Assembly (NCBI RefSeq): GCF_007673235.1 | Contig: NZ_VDZH01000007.1 | Coordinates: forward strand, 78,904-142,903 | Direction: 5' to 3' | Origin: Curtobacterium pusillum | GTDB lineage: Bacteria; Actinomycetota; Actinomycetes; Actinomycetales; Microbacteriaceae | Length of the DNA stretch: 64,000 bases | Part shown: piece by piece, positions 53,069 through 61,715 of the stretch | How the letters are laid out: each line of letters starts with the position of its first letter | Numbering within the stretch: position 1 is the first letter of the stretch | Made by a program: the position numbers and the translations under genes | The notes under the pieces: model-generated | The model's input: the letters and a program-made list of their open reading frames with translations, nothing else | What the model was told of the DNA's origin: nothing | Database searches by the model: none

Positions 53069-54253
53069 ATCACCACGCTCGACTTCCCGAAGGGCTTCCT
53101 CTGGGGTGCCGCCACCGCCGCGCACCAGATCGAGGGCAACAACGTCAACTCGAACTGGTGGGTGCACGAGCACGAACCCGACACGACCATCGTCGAGCCC
53201 TCCGGTGACGCCGCGGACAGCTACCACCGGTACCGCGAGGACATCCGCATCGCGGCCGACCTCGGGCTGAACTCCTACCGGTTCAGCATCGAGTGGGCCC
53301 GCATCGAGCCCGAGCGCGGGTTCGTCAGCCGCGCGGAGGTCGACCACTACCGCCGCATGGTGGAGACGTGCCACGAGTTCGGCGTCGAGCCGATCGTCAC
53401 GCTCATGCACTTCACCGTGCCGCGCTGGTTCGAGCGCGACGGCTTCTGGCGCGCCCCCGACGCCGCCGACCTGTTCGCCCGCTACACCGAGGCCGCGCTC
53501 CCCGTCGTCTCGGACGGCGTCCGCTACGTCTGCACGATCAACGAGCCGAACATCGCGGCGATGCTCGCCGGAGGCGAGGACGCCGCGAACCTGGTGGCCT
53601 ACGGACTGCCGAACCCGGACCTGGGGGTCGCCGACGCCCTGCTGGCCAGCCACAAGCGGTCGCGAGAGGTCCTGTCGCAGGTCGACGGCATCCAGAGTGG
53701 CTGGACGATCGCGACGCAGGCCTTCAAGTCCAACGGGGAGCCCGGCGCGGACGCGATGCTCCGCGAGTACGGGTACCCGCGCGACGACTGGTACCTGGAG
53801 AACGCCGCGGGCGACGACTTCCTCGGCGTGCAGGCGTACACCCGCACGTTCATCGGCGCTTCCGGACCGGTTCCGGTGGCCGACGACGTGGAGACGACCC
53901 TGACCGGGTGGGAGTTCTACCCCGAGGCCTCGGCCGACGGACTCCGGAGCGCGTGGGAGCTCTCCGGCCACGTCCCGCTGATGATCACCGAGAACGGCAT
54001 CGCCACCGCCGACGACTCCCGTCGCATCGCGTACACGCAGGGCGCCCTCGAGGGCATCCACGCCTGCATCGAGGACGGCATCGAGGTCCTCGGCTACCAG
54101 CACTGGTCACTGCTCGACAACTACGAGTGGGCGTCGGGCTTCCGCCCGACGTTCGGGCTCGTGTCGTGGGACCCGGTGACGTTCGCCCGGACGCCGAAGG
54201 ACTCGGCACGCTGGTACGGGCGGGTCGCCGCCGCCAACGCGCTCACGGTCTGA
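53069..54253 (+). CDS. family 1 glycoside hydrolase (beta-glucosidase) with non-standard start
   Basis: The 394-aa TIM-barrel enzyme begins near FPKGFLWGAATAAHQIEG, the GH1 N-terminal signature. It has the acid/base Glu159 in TINEP and the nucleophile Glu308 in ITENG, and the substrate motif QHWSLLDNYEWASGF. It would cleave beta-glucosides in the cytosol. There is no ATG, GTG or TTG between the preceding in-frame stop (53054-53056) and a GTG at 53162, which would delete the first conserved strand. The likeliest start is ATC at 53069, 7 nt after GAAAGGA. It is somewhat shorter than typical GH1 enzymes. Confidence 0.85.
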   Translation: MTTLDFPKGFLWGAATAAHQIEGNNVNSNWWVHEHEPDTTIVEPSGDAADSYHRYREDIRIAADLGLNSYRFSIEWARIEPERGFVSRAEVDHYRRMVETCHEFGVEPIVTLMHFTVPRWFERDGFWRAPDAADLFARYTEAALPVVSDGVRYVCTINEPNIAAMLAGGEDAANLVAYGLPNPDLGVADALLASHKRSREVLSQVDGIQSGWTIATQAFKSNGEPGADAMLREYGYPRDDWYLENAAGDDFLGVQAYTRTFIGASGPVPVADDVETTLTGWEFYPEASADGLRSAWELSGHVPLMITENGIATADDSRRIAYTQGALEGIHACIEDGIEVLGYQHWSLLDNYEWASGFRPTFGLVSWDPVTFARTPKDSARWYGRVAAANALTV

Positions 54254-54267
54254 GAACGCGATCATCT

Positions 54268-54308
54268 TGGAGGCGCGACCCGCGTGATCACCGCTGGTCG
54301 CGCCTCCA
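54268..54308. repeat. dispersed palindromic element between convergent genes
   Basis: TGGAGGCGCGACC (54268-54280) and its exact complement (54296-54308) with a 15-nt loop. It may terminate both the glucoside operon and the ankyrin gene. Confidence 0.75.
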
Positions 54309-54309
54309 G

Positions 54310-55206
54310 TCAGTTGCCCTGGTCTGCGTCGTGGGCCGACCGGTCGAACCAGGCCAGGAGGATCTCCTCCGCCCGGCGAGAGCCGCGCTCGTCGGCGATG
54401 TCCATGGCGGTCCGTCCCTCGGCGTCCTCGACCCGCACGTCCGCGCCGCGCTCGAGCAGGGCCTCCGTCGTGCCCCGGTTGTCGAACCAGACAGCCGCGT
54501 GCAGCGGAGCGAAGCCCCAACGCGGGTCCACCTCGTCGATGCCCGCCGGGTCCGTGCCGATGCCGTCGAGCGCCAGCGACAGCCCACCGACGTCCCCGTG
54601 CGCCGCTGCGCGTACCGCGGGGGTGGCCCACTCGACCCAGCCGTCCGGGACCGGGCCGTGCCAGCCGTGCGGCGCGCGCTGCTCCAGGCGCACCCAGTCG
54701 TCCTCGTCGACCGGTCGCACCTCGATCGTGACGTCCCGGAAGTGCACTGCGAGTTCGCCGGTGGGGGAGAGCAGGAGGCGGAGCTCCCAGACGTCGGCGT
54801 CGACGTGTGCGATCTCGCCGCGTGAGATCGTCACGTCCCCGGCGAGCACGTCGAGCGGTGCGGTGTCTGGAGGGTCGAGCACGGCCCGCGTGAAGCGGAG
54901 TGTCACCTCCGCGTGGTTCCAGCGTCGCCAGAGGCCGTCCGGGGTGTCGAGGACCTCGTCGTTCCGGACGACGACGGTCGCGAGGACCGAACGCGTCGGC
55001 TGGTCGTCGACCCCGGCGGTGTCGTGGCTGCCGGTCTCCTCGACCCGCCACGCGGCGATGCGGGCTTCGCGCCACGTCACCGAGGCGAGCGCCGCGACGG
55101 ACGGCGGGGCGTCCGAGACCAGGCGGGAGAGGTACTCCGCGTAGCCGTCGACGTCTTCGAGGGAGACGTACCCGACCTGCGGCCATCCCAATCGACTCCA
55201 TCGCAC
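54310..55206 (-). CDS. ankyrin-repeat protein
   Basis: The 298-aa protein has an unrecognised N-terminal region of about 190 residues with beta-rich stretches (ATVVVRNDEVLDTPDGLWRRWNHAEVTLRFTRAV; GDVTISRGEIAHVDADVWELRLLLS). The C-terminus has ankyrin repeats: GFAPLHAAVWFDNRGTTEALLERGADVRVEDAEGRTAMDIADERGS. No signal peptide. Function unknown; ankyrin repeats suggest protein binding. It is alone on its strand. Confidence 0.82.
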   Translation of the reverse strand: MRWSRLGWPQVGYVSLEDVDGYAEYLSRLVSDAPPSVAALASVTWREARIAAWRVEETGSHDTAGVDDQPTRSVLATVVVRNDEVLDTPDGLWRRWNHAEVTLRFTRAVLDPPDTAPLDVLAGDVTISRGEIAHVDADVWELRLLLSPTGELAVHFRDVTIEVRPVDEDDWVRLEQRAPHGWHGPVPDGWVEWATPAVRAAAHGDVGGLSLALDGIGTDPAGIDEVDPRWGFAPLHAAVWFDNRGTTEALLERGADVRVEDAEGRTAMDIADERGSRRAEEILLAWFDRSAHDADQGN

Positions 55207-55254
55207 GGTCCGAGGATATCGGTGGACCGGTGCGCGGGTGGACGCGCCGCGGTG

Positions 55255-56691
55255 TCAGCGCGCGTGGGCGACCTTCGCTCGTCGCCCTGCGCGGTCGCCG
55301 TCGGTGTCGGGTGCCGTCGGCACCGAGGTCTCGCCGTAGCCGTAGCCGTAGCCGTAGCCGTACGACGAGTTGTTCTTCCGGTGCACCATCGTCGCGACGA
55401 TGCCGAGGACGCGGGCGTCGAGCCCGGCGAGCACCTCGAGCGCACGCTTCAGCTGGGGTCGCCGCGAGCGACCGGCCGCGGTGACCACGATGGCGCCTGC
55501 CGTCAGCTTGCTGAGGATGGCTGCGTCGGTCACGGGCAGCAGGGGCGGCGAGTCGATGAGGACGTGGTCGAACCGGCTCTCGAGCTCGGCGATGAGGGCG
55601 CGCATCGCCTGCGAACCGAGGAGCTCGCTCGGGTTGGGGGGAGTGGCACCCGCTGGGATGACGGACAGCGCCCCCGAGCCCCAGGGCTGGACGACGTCCT
55701 CCAGCTCCGCGCGGGCGATGAGCAGGTCGCTCAGCCCGACGGCGCCCTCGAGGCCCATCACCTCGGCTACCCGGGGGCGACGCAGATCGGCGTCGACGAA
55801 CGCGACCTTCGCGCCGTTCTCGGCCAGGGTGAGCGCGAGGTTGGCGGTCGTGGTGGTCTTGCCCTCGCCCTGCATGGCAGAGGTGACGACGATGGTCTTG
55901 CCGTGGTCGGCGTCGGGATCGACGAACAGGAGGTTCGTGCGGAGTCCGCGGAACGCCTCGCTCATGGTGCTGCGGGGGTCCTTCCGGACGATGAGCGGCT
56001 CGCGCGCGGCGTTGGCGTCGAAGGCGATCTCGCCGAGGACGGGCGCCGGAGTGATCGTCCCGATGTCGCTCGTGCGCCGGATGCGGGTGTCGAAGGCGTT
56101 GCGGAGGAGTGCGAGCGCGATGCCGCCGATGAGTCCGCCAGCGAGCCCTGCCGCCAGGTTGACGGTCTTGTGCGGGCCGGACGGCTGCGTCGGGACGGTT
56201 GCCGGGTCCGTCGTCTCGATGCGGACGAGGCTGGTCCCGCCACCGACAGGCTTCTCGAGGCTGTCCGAGACCACGTCGGTGAAGCTCCGACCGATGGCGT
56301 TCGCGAGCTTCGCCGCGAGTTCTGGGTCGTGGTCCCTGACCGCGACCGTCAGGAGCACGGTGCTCTGTGGCGTCCCCGCGGTGATGCTCCTGGCGAGGGT
56401 GGCCGGGGTGACGTCGAGCCCGAGGTCCTTGATGACCGGTCCGAGGACGCGAGCGCTCTTCACCACGTTGGCGTACGAGCGCGTCTTCTGCTGTGCCGCG
56501 TTGTTGCCCTGGCCGACCTCGGTCGCGCTGCCGGCGGTGGCCTGCACGGAGATGTAGAGCGTCGTGCTCGCGGTGTACGTCACGGGCGTGAGTGCGGTCA
56601 CGGCGACCGCGGCTCCGATGCCGATCCCCAGGACGAGGGCGACGCTCGCCCAACGCGTCCTGATGACGCGGATGAATTCCTGCAGGTCCAT
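55255..56691 (-). CDS. polysaccharide co-polymerase/tyrosine autokinase (Wzz-BY kinase)
   Basis: The 478-aa protein begins with a Wzz domain (MDLQEFIRVIRTRW, then a membrane helix) and a second helix near LAAGLAGGLIGGIALALL. A bacterial tyrosine kinase follows, with Walker A AMQGEGKTTTTANLAL, A' FVDADLRRP and B HVLIDSPPLLP. The tail SSYGYGYGYGYGE holds five tyrosines (444-452) for autophosphorylation. Such proteins set exopolysaccharide chain length and export. An AAGGGAA site fixes the ATG at 56691. It is downstream of the flippase but has its own AT-rich promoter. Confidence 0.93.
   Translation of the reverse strand: MDLQEFIRVIRTRWASVALVLGIGIGAAVAVTALTPVTYTASTTLYISVQATAGSATEVGQGNNAAQQKTRSYANVVKSARVLGPVIKDLGLDVTPATLARSITAGTPQSTVLLTVAVRDHDPELAAKLANAIGRSFTDVVSDSLEKPVGGGTSLVRIETTDPATVPTQPSGPHKTVNLAAGLAGGLIGGIALALLRNAFDTRIRRTSDIGTITPAPVLGEIAFDANAAREPLIVRKDPRSTMSEAFRGLRTNLLFVDPDADHGKTIVVTSAMQGEGKTTTTANLALTLAENGAKVAFVDADLRRPRVAEVMGLEGAVGLSDLLIARAELEDVVQPWGSGALSVIPAGATPPNPSELLGSQAMRALIAELESRFDHVLIDSPPLLPVTDAAILSKLTAGAIVVTAAGRSRRPQLKRALEVLAGLDARVLGIVATMVHRKNNSSYGYGYGYGYGETSVPTAPDTDGDRAGRRAKVAHAR
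55333..55362 (-). repeat. five tandem hexanucleotides encoding the Tyr-Gly tail
   Basis: Five identical TACGGC units (minus strand) encode (Tyr-Gly)5 in the kinase tail. Gain or loss of a unit keeps frame and changes the number of tyrosines. Confidence 0.85.
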
Positions 56692-56719
56692 GCCGTTCCC
56701 TTCGACGATTTCTCGCTCA

Positions 56720-56745
56720 AGCATAACATGTGAAATAGGAATATT
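56720..56745 (-). promoter_or_regulatory. AT-rich promoter of the tyrosine kinase gene
   Basis: The minus strand reads ATATTCCTATTTCACATG followed by TTATGCT, in which TATGCT (56725-56720) is a TAnnnT -10 box. It aligns without gaps to the region before the secreted gene at 63485. It overlaps the end of the 67-nt gap to the flippase gene. Confidence 0.6.
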
Positions 56746-56758
56746 GCGCTGAGCTTGG

Positions 56759-58021
56759 TCATACCGAACGACGGAACGCCCCCATGTCGGCCCGGCGCAG
56801 TCCGACGAGCGCTGCGGGTGCCAGACCGGACACCCGGTGCACGAAGAGCAGGTTCAGGCCGTTCGACACGAGCGAGCCACCGAAGGTCGCGACAGCGGCC
56901 CCGATCGCTCCGAGCCCCGGCGCGAGCAGGATCAGCAGCACGACGTTGACGACGGCGGCGGCGGCGAGGGACGTGCTCCGGAGGCCCGGACGACCAGCCG
57001 CGGCGAGGCTGACACCCGCGAGCGAGCCCGGTACGGAGATCGCGCAGCCCGCGAGCAGGACGAGCGTCACCGGCACGGCACCCTCGAACGTCGGTCCGAA
57101 CAGGGTCGGCACTGCCCACGGGAGTGCGGCGGCGATGCCGGCGCAGGCGAGGACCACCGCCGCTCCGGTCAGGCGTGACGAGCGGGCGAGCACCTCGTGG
57201 TCGACCCGCTCACTCTGGCGGCTGAACGTGACCTCGCGCACGGCGTTGGCGACCGTCAGGGGGATGTCGGCGAGGTTCACCGCGAGTGCGTACACCCCGA
57301 GGGCAGCCGCTCCGGCCAGCGGGATCATCAGCGTCTGGTCGATCCGCGTGAGGATGATGCCCGCGAGTGCGCCGAACCAGACGCGACCGCCGTACGACAG
57401 GACCGCTCCAATGCGCGCACGTTCGTCGACGCGCTCGACGGGGCGGACGATGAGCGGGAGGTAGACGACCGCGCCGACGACGGGGGTCAGTGCGATGACG
57501 AGCACGGCGGTCTCGACGGAGAGGGCGTGCGTGGCGGCGAGGGTGGCCAGGGCGACCAACCTCGTGCCGTTCGTCACGGCTCGCTCGAGAGCGACCAGAC
57601 GCCAGGCGTGTCGGCCGGCAGCGATCGCCTGCAACAGAGAGGCCTGCAGGTTCGGGACGAGTGCGAGTGCTGCGAGGGCGACGAGGCGCGACAGCTCGGG
57701 GTCACCCGCGACGAAGGCGTCACCGGTGACGACGATGGCGGCGGTGACGATCGCGCCGACCACCGCGGTCGCCGCCGCTGCGATGCCCAGCACGCGTTGG
57801 CTGTGGCCGGCGTGCCGTGCGACCCAGTGGTTGACCGCTGACGGGAGGCCCAGCGAGGCGCAGCTCGCGGCGAGGAGGAGCGGCGCGGTCGCGCCCGCCA
57901 ACTCGCCGCGGCCGACGGTGCCGAGCGCCTGTGCGAGGATCGGCGCGGTCGCCAGGGCGGCGAGTGGTGCGAAGGCGTTCCCCACCAGGTTCACCAGGGT
58001 GTCGACGCCGTGTCGTCTCAC
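56759..58021 (-). CDS. Wzx-type polysaccharide flippase
   Basis: The 420-aa protein has about twelve membrane helices and the MATE/polysaccharide-export fold: VRRHGVDTLVNLVGNAFAPLAALATAPILAQALG at the start and YGGRVWFGALAGIILTRIDQTLM in the middle. It would flip lipid-linked repeat units across the membrane. The GTG start overlaps the polymerase stop (GTGA). Confidence 0.88.
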   Translation of the reverse strand: MRRHGVDTLVNLVGNAFAPLAALATAPILAQALGTVGRGELAGATAPLLLAASCASLGLPSAVNHWVARHAGHSQRVLGIAAAATAVVGAIVTAAIVVTGDAFVAGDPELSRLVALAALALVPNLQASLLQAIAAGRHAWRLVALERAVTNGTRLVALATLAATHALSVETAVLVIALTPVVGAVVYLPLIVRPVERVDERARIGAVLSYGGRVWFGALAGIILTRIDQTLMIPLAGAAALGVYALAVNLADIPLTVANAVREVTFSRQSERVDHEVLARSSRLTGAAVVLACAGIAAALPWAVPTLFGPTFEGAVPVTLVLLAGCAISVPGSLAGVSLAAAGRPGLRSTSLAAAAVVNVVLLILLAPGLGAIGAAVATFGGSLVSNGLNLLFVHRVSGLAPAALVGLRRADMGAFRRSV

Positions 58022-59325
58022 AGCGCAGCCCCGCTGGTCGACGCTCGGACCGGGGTCCGCGTCGTGGATCCTGCTTCCGTTCGTGCAGTCGGCTCCCGGT
58101 GGATCGCCAGCCCCAACACCATCCAGGCGAACATCATCATGCCGCCGGTCAGTGCGTACGAGCTGAAGGTCAGGAACGCGATGGCCGACGTCCCCGCGGC
58201 CACGGCTGCGCCCGGGGCATCCACGACGGAACCGTTCGGCAGGGTGCGGAGGAGCGCGAGCGCCTGTGCGACGACGAGGGCGAGCGTGCCCACGAGTCCC
58301 CAGTCGAGCGCCAGCATGATCAGCGGGTTCTCGAAGCTCGTGCCGAGCCCGACGGAACGGGCGATCTCGAACGAGGCGCCCTGACCGCCACCGACCACGG
58401 GGTCGGCGAACGTCAGCGGAACCCCTGCGGCGAGACCGAGCAGACGGGCGTTCGCGGATCCGTCGTCGTCGCCGAGCTTCGTGAAGAGCCCGGTGGTGAG
58501 TTCCCGGTTGGTGACGAGCACGGTCGCGAGGGCAGCCACCGCCGCCATGACCAGCCCGAGGGTCGCCACGAACGGCAGTCGCCGTCGCACGAGGACCAGC
58601 GCGAAGGCGATGATCGCCAGGGCGAGCGCGGCGCGCGACTCCGTCACGAGGATCGTCACGATGAAGAGCGCGGCGGCCGGGATCACCACCACGTTGCGAC
58701 GGATCGTGCCGAGGAGCGCCGTGGCGACCAGCAGGACGACCCCGAGCGTGAGCGGGTGGTCGGTTGTGCCGAGTGCCCTGCTGAACTCCGGGTCCCACCA
58801 GTAACTGAAGGCCTCGTGAGCCGCAGCGAAGGGTTGTTCCACAAGACCGGACCAGATCACGAGCGCCACGACGCACTCGACGACGGCGATGACGACGACG
58901 GCGTGTGCAATGGTTCGACGTCCGCTCGGGGCCTCGGCGGCGAGACGCTGCAGCAAGAGGTACGCCAGCGGCGGGGCGACGATGATCTCGATCCACGCCC
59001 CCGGTGCCGAGCTGCTGGTCGACGCGATGAAGTTCGTGATCGTGCCACCGGCGACCCACACCGCGAACGCGATCCATATCCCAGGCCGGGCCACGACGTC
59101 GGACAGGTAGGTGCGGGCCCGGAAGACGAGCTGGAGCGCCGCGGTGACGACGACGACGAGCACGCCGAGGTTCACGCCGCCCACCCCGGGGAGTGCGAGG
59201 GTCCAGACCTCGACCTCCGGGACGGCGACGTACCCGACCAGGGCGGCGACGACGGCGACGGTGAGGCTCCGGAACGAGCAGGCTGCGGCGAGGATGACCG
59301 CCGCGAGGATGGCGAAGCCGAGCAT
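58018..59325 (-). CDS. O-antigen ligase/Wzy-type polymerase
   Basis: The 435-aa membrane protein has about eleven helices and the Wzy_C domain: VTESRAALALAIIAFALVLVRRR, then a large outer loop with the GGGQGASFEIARSVGLGTSFENPLIMLALDWGLVG segment. It would join repeat units outside the membrane. It is first of the polymerase-flippase pair, 4-nt overlapped. No glycosyltransferase is nearby. Confidence 0.86.
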   Translation of the reverse strand: MLGFAILAAVILAAACSFRSLTVAVVAALVGYVAVPEVEVWTLALPGVGGVNLGVLVVVVTAALQLVFRARTYLSDVVARPGIWIAFAVWVAGGTITNFIASTSSSAPGAWIEIIVAPPLAYLLLQRLAAEAPSGRRTIAHAVVVIAVVECVVALVIWSGLVEQPFAAAHEAFSYWWDPEFSRALGTTDHPLTLGVVLLVATALLGTIRRNVVVIPAAALFIVTILVTESRAALALAIIAFALVLVRRRLPFVATLGLVMAAVAALATVLVTNRELTTGLFTKLGDDDGSANARLLGLAAGVPLTFADPVVGGGQGASFEIARSVGLGTSFENPLIMLALDWGLVGTLALVVAQALALLRTLPNGSVVDAPGAAVAAGTSAIAFLTFSSYALTGGMMMFAWMVLGLAIHREPTARTEAGSTTRTPVRASTSGAAL

Positions 59326-59359
59326 GAGCCCTCCTGATCAGGGACGGTGGGGGACGGCG

Positions 59360-59404
59360 GTGGTCGGGCACCCGCGGGCCGCGCCTGCGCGGACACCCGA
59401 CCAC
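59360..59404 (-). terminator. possible terminator after the DUF3060-like gene
   Basis: GTGGTCGGG (59360-59368) and CCCGACCAC (59396-59404) pair over 9 bp; the inner GCGGGCCGCGCCTGCGC can also fold. It begins 5 nt after the stop codon. Confidence 0.5.
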
Positions 59405-59408
59405 GGGG

Positions 59409-59819
59409 TCACTTCGCGGTGACGGAGTTGCCCTCGGCGACGCCCTTCGTGTCCGGCGTCTTCCCGCCGAACGTGACGGTGTTGTCCTTGCCCATGACGT
59501 AGATGGACGACATCGACGCGACGGAGACGGTGTTGCCGTTCCCCTCGATGCCCAGGTTCTGCACCTCGCCGAGCTTCAGCTCGACGTTGCTGGTCAGCAG
59601 GTAGACGGTGTCGCACCCCTGCTTGAGTGCCTTCTTCGCAGAGGCGGCGTCGGTGACGGTGAGCACGCCGTCCTTGCAGACGTTGTTGGCCGCGGCTGAC
59701 ACGGTCGAGCTCGGCTTCGGTGTTTCGGACTTCTTCGGCGCTTCCGACGTCGCCGAGCACCCGGCGAGGACAGCGAGCGCGGCGACGGCGGTGATCGAGG
59801 TGCTGAGGATCTTCTTCAC
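59409..59819 (-). CDS. small DUF3060-like lipoprotein
   Basis: The 136-aa protein has a lipoprotein signal (MKKILSTSITAVAALAVLAGC, Cys21), a Ser/Pro/Lys linker and a C-terminal beta-rich part with spaced NTV motifs (GNGNTVSVASMSSIYVMGKDNTVTFGGKT), as in DUF3060 proteins. The cysteine pair VCKDG and QGCDT may form a disulfide. GTG start after AGGAG. It is probably a cell-surface part of the polysaccharide region; function unknown. Confidence 0.8.
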   Translation of the reverse strand: MKKILSTSITAVAALAVLAGCSATSEAPKKSETPKPSSTVSAAANNVCKDGVLTVTDAASAKKALKQGCDTVYLLTSNVELKLGEVQNLGIEGNGNTVSVASMSSIYVMGKDNTVTFGGKTPDTKGVAEGNSVTAK

Positions 59820-59859
59820 GGTGGCTCCTGGAGTTCTGGCCGGCGTCTCCGGCTGCTCA

Positions 59860-59896
59860 ATGCTAGCACCTGAAATTCATATATCAACATACGAAA
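59860..59896 (-). promoter_or_regulatory. AT-rich promoter region of the DUF3060-like gene
   Basis: The minus strand has TTCGTATGTTGATATATG (59895-59878), which matches the region before the gene at 63485 in its first 17 bases at 14 positions, then TAGCAT (59865-59860) as a -10 box. Confidence 0.5.
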
Positions 59897-59942
59897 TGAC
59901 CACGATGCGGGATCGACGTCGATCGACCGCGATCGTGGTCGC

Positions 59943-61700
59943 ATGGAACAGCCCACTGCCATCCGGCGTCCGAGCCGACGATCCCTCCTCACGATCGGAG
60001 GTGGGAGCGCCTTGGCCGCGGTCGCCGCGGTCGCCTCGGTCGCCGCGCACGCGGAGCCTGCGACGGCCGCCCCGGTCACACAGCACCCGACGGCCGATCG
60101 CTCCGTCTCCGACTTCGGAGCACGCGGCGATGGACACGACGACACCGCGGCGCTCCGCTCCGCCCTGGAGTGGGCGAGCGCCGCGGCGGTCCCCCGTGCG
60201 ATCCTCTTCCCGCCAGGGATCTACGCGGTGGAGTCGCTCGAGGTGCCGCCGCAGGTGCGGCTCGTCGGCCAGGGTGGAGGCTCGTCCCGGTACCCCGTCG
60301 ATGGTGCCTACGGCGGCGCCACGATCGTGCCGGCCGTCGACTCCGTCGCCAGCGGGCCGCTCGTCACCCTCGCCGGCCCGGGAACGCCAGGAGGGGCCGT
60401 GCTCGAGGACCTCGTCGTGGACGGCCGGAACTTCCGCACCGCCGGGCTGACGACCGACCGTTCGACCTGGGCCGCCCGGACGGGGATCGCCGTCGACGGC
60501 GGCTTCGAGGCAGAACTCCGTCGCGTGCGCGTGATCCGCTTCCGGGGGATCGGTATCGACGTCCGGTCCCTCAACAACGCGCGCTGGGAGACCGTGTTCG
60601 TCGATCTGTGCGGGTCCTCCTCCCAGCCGGCGATGCGCGTCCGATCGCCGGAGGACGGTGCGACCAACTTCGTCGTCTTCGACTCCCTGACCATCGAACG
60701 ATCCGCCGACACGGCGCTCGCCCTCGCCGTCGGGACGGATCCGCGACGCGACTGGGTGTCGAACCTGACGTTCACCGGACTGCACGTCGAGTCGACGCTC
60801 GACACCCCCGGAGTCGCCTTGAACAGCGGTGCGCTGATCGACATCGGCAACGTCCGGGCCGTGACGTTCCTCGTACCGCAGATCGTGGGTGCCCCCGCAC
60901 CGATCGTCCGGTACCGGCAGCAGATCCCGACCGACGCGACGGTGGTCCCGGGCCCTGGCGGTGACGTACGTGACCAGCAGGGTGGGGTCGCGATCGTCGG
61001 CGGGCACCTCCACCAGCACAGCGGTTCGAACAGCCGCGTCGCGGCCGTTCACGTGACCGGGAACGGCCGGGGCTTCAGCGCCAGCGGCGTGCGGTTCGCG
61101 CACTGCGTGGCACCAGCCGTCCGCATCGACGAGTCCTTCCGGTTCGACGCGACCGTCCTCGGCTGCTCGGTTCGCACGCAGTCGGGCGTCGAACGGGTCG
61201 TCGACGAACGATCGGATGAGGCGGCCCTGCGGCACTGGGCGACGCAGAACCACGGCGACTTCTCGGTGACGCGCGACGCCGATGTCCGCGGTGACGTACG
61301 CGTCGGCCGGGCGCTGGAACTGGGGACCGCGATCACGGCGCCCGACGGCACCGACGAATCCGCGCCGACCGTCGAGTCACCCGAACCCGGCAACACCGCT
61401 GTCGGATGGGCCGAGCGGAGCAGCCGAGGGCCCGGCTCGGACCTGCTCGGCGAAGTGTGGTGGCGCCACTCGAAGCGAGCCTCGGCGGACCTCGTGCGGG
61501 TGCGCTTCGCACGGCCGAAACACAGTGCTCCCGCCGTGCTCCTGACCCCGCGGAAGTCCAGCACGGCACGGTTGCCGATCTACGTCGAGCTCGAGCGCGA
61601 GGGCCCGGTCTGGACGGGCTTCGTCCTCCGGAGCGCAGATCCCTGCCCGGCCGGGCCGGACACGCACGTCGTGGAGTACCTCGTCCTCGACCGACGGTGA
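59943..61700 (+). CDS. Tat-exported beta-helix protein (pectate-lyase-3 superfamily)
   Basis: The 585-aa protein starts with a twin-arginine signal (RRPSRRSLLTIGGGSALAAVAAVASVA, cleavage near residue 43). The mature part begins SVSDFGARGDGHDDTAALRSALEWA, the hallmark of pectate-lyase-3/tailspike beta-helix folds, and continues with FPPGIYAVESLEVPPQVRLVGQG and repeated VxxLxI turns. The last 100 residues form a separate domain. It may cut or bind a polysaccharide, perhaps the one made by the adjacent genes or a plant pectin. Catalytic residues are not identifiable. Confidence 0.83.
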   Translation: MEQPTAIRRPSRRSLLTIGGGSALAAVAAVASVAAHAEPATAAPVTQHPTADRSVSDFGARGDGHDDTAALRSALEWASAAAVPRAILFPPGIYAVESLEVPPQVRLVGQGGGSSRYPVDGAYGGATIVPAVDSVASGPLVTLAGPGTPGGAVLEDLVVDGRNFRTAGLTTDRSTWAARTGIAVDGGFEAELRRVRVIRFRGIGIDVRSLNNARWETVFVDLCGSSSQPAMRVRSPEDGATNFVVFDSLTIERSADTALALAVGTDPRRDWVSNLTFTGLHVESTLDTPGVALNSGALIDIGNVRAVTFLVPQIVGAPAPIVRYRQQIPTDATVVPGPGGDVRDQQGGVAIVGGHLHQHSGSNSRVAAVHVTGNGRGFSASGVRFAHCVAPAVRIDESFRFDATVLGCSVRTQSGVERVVDERSDEAALRHWATQNHGDFSVTRDADVRGDVRVGRALELGTAITAPDGTDESAPTVESPEPGNTAVGWAERSSRGPGSDLLGEVWWRHSKRASADLVRVRFARPKHSAPAVLLTPRKSSTARLPIYVELEREGPVWTGFVLRSADPCPAGPDTHVVEYLVLDRR

Positions 61701-61715
61701 GTCGCGCTTCGGCGG

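Noticed and set aside
53162..54253. GTG at 53162 as the start of the beta-glucosidase
   Set aside because: It would remove the conserved FLWGAATAAHQIEG strand and has no ribosome site, whereas the sequence upstream stays homologous back to 53069.
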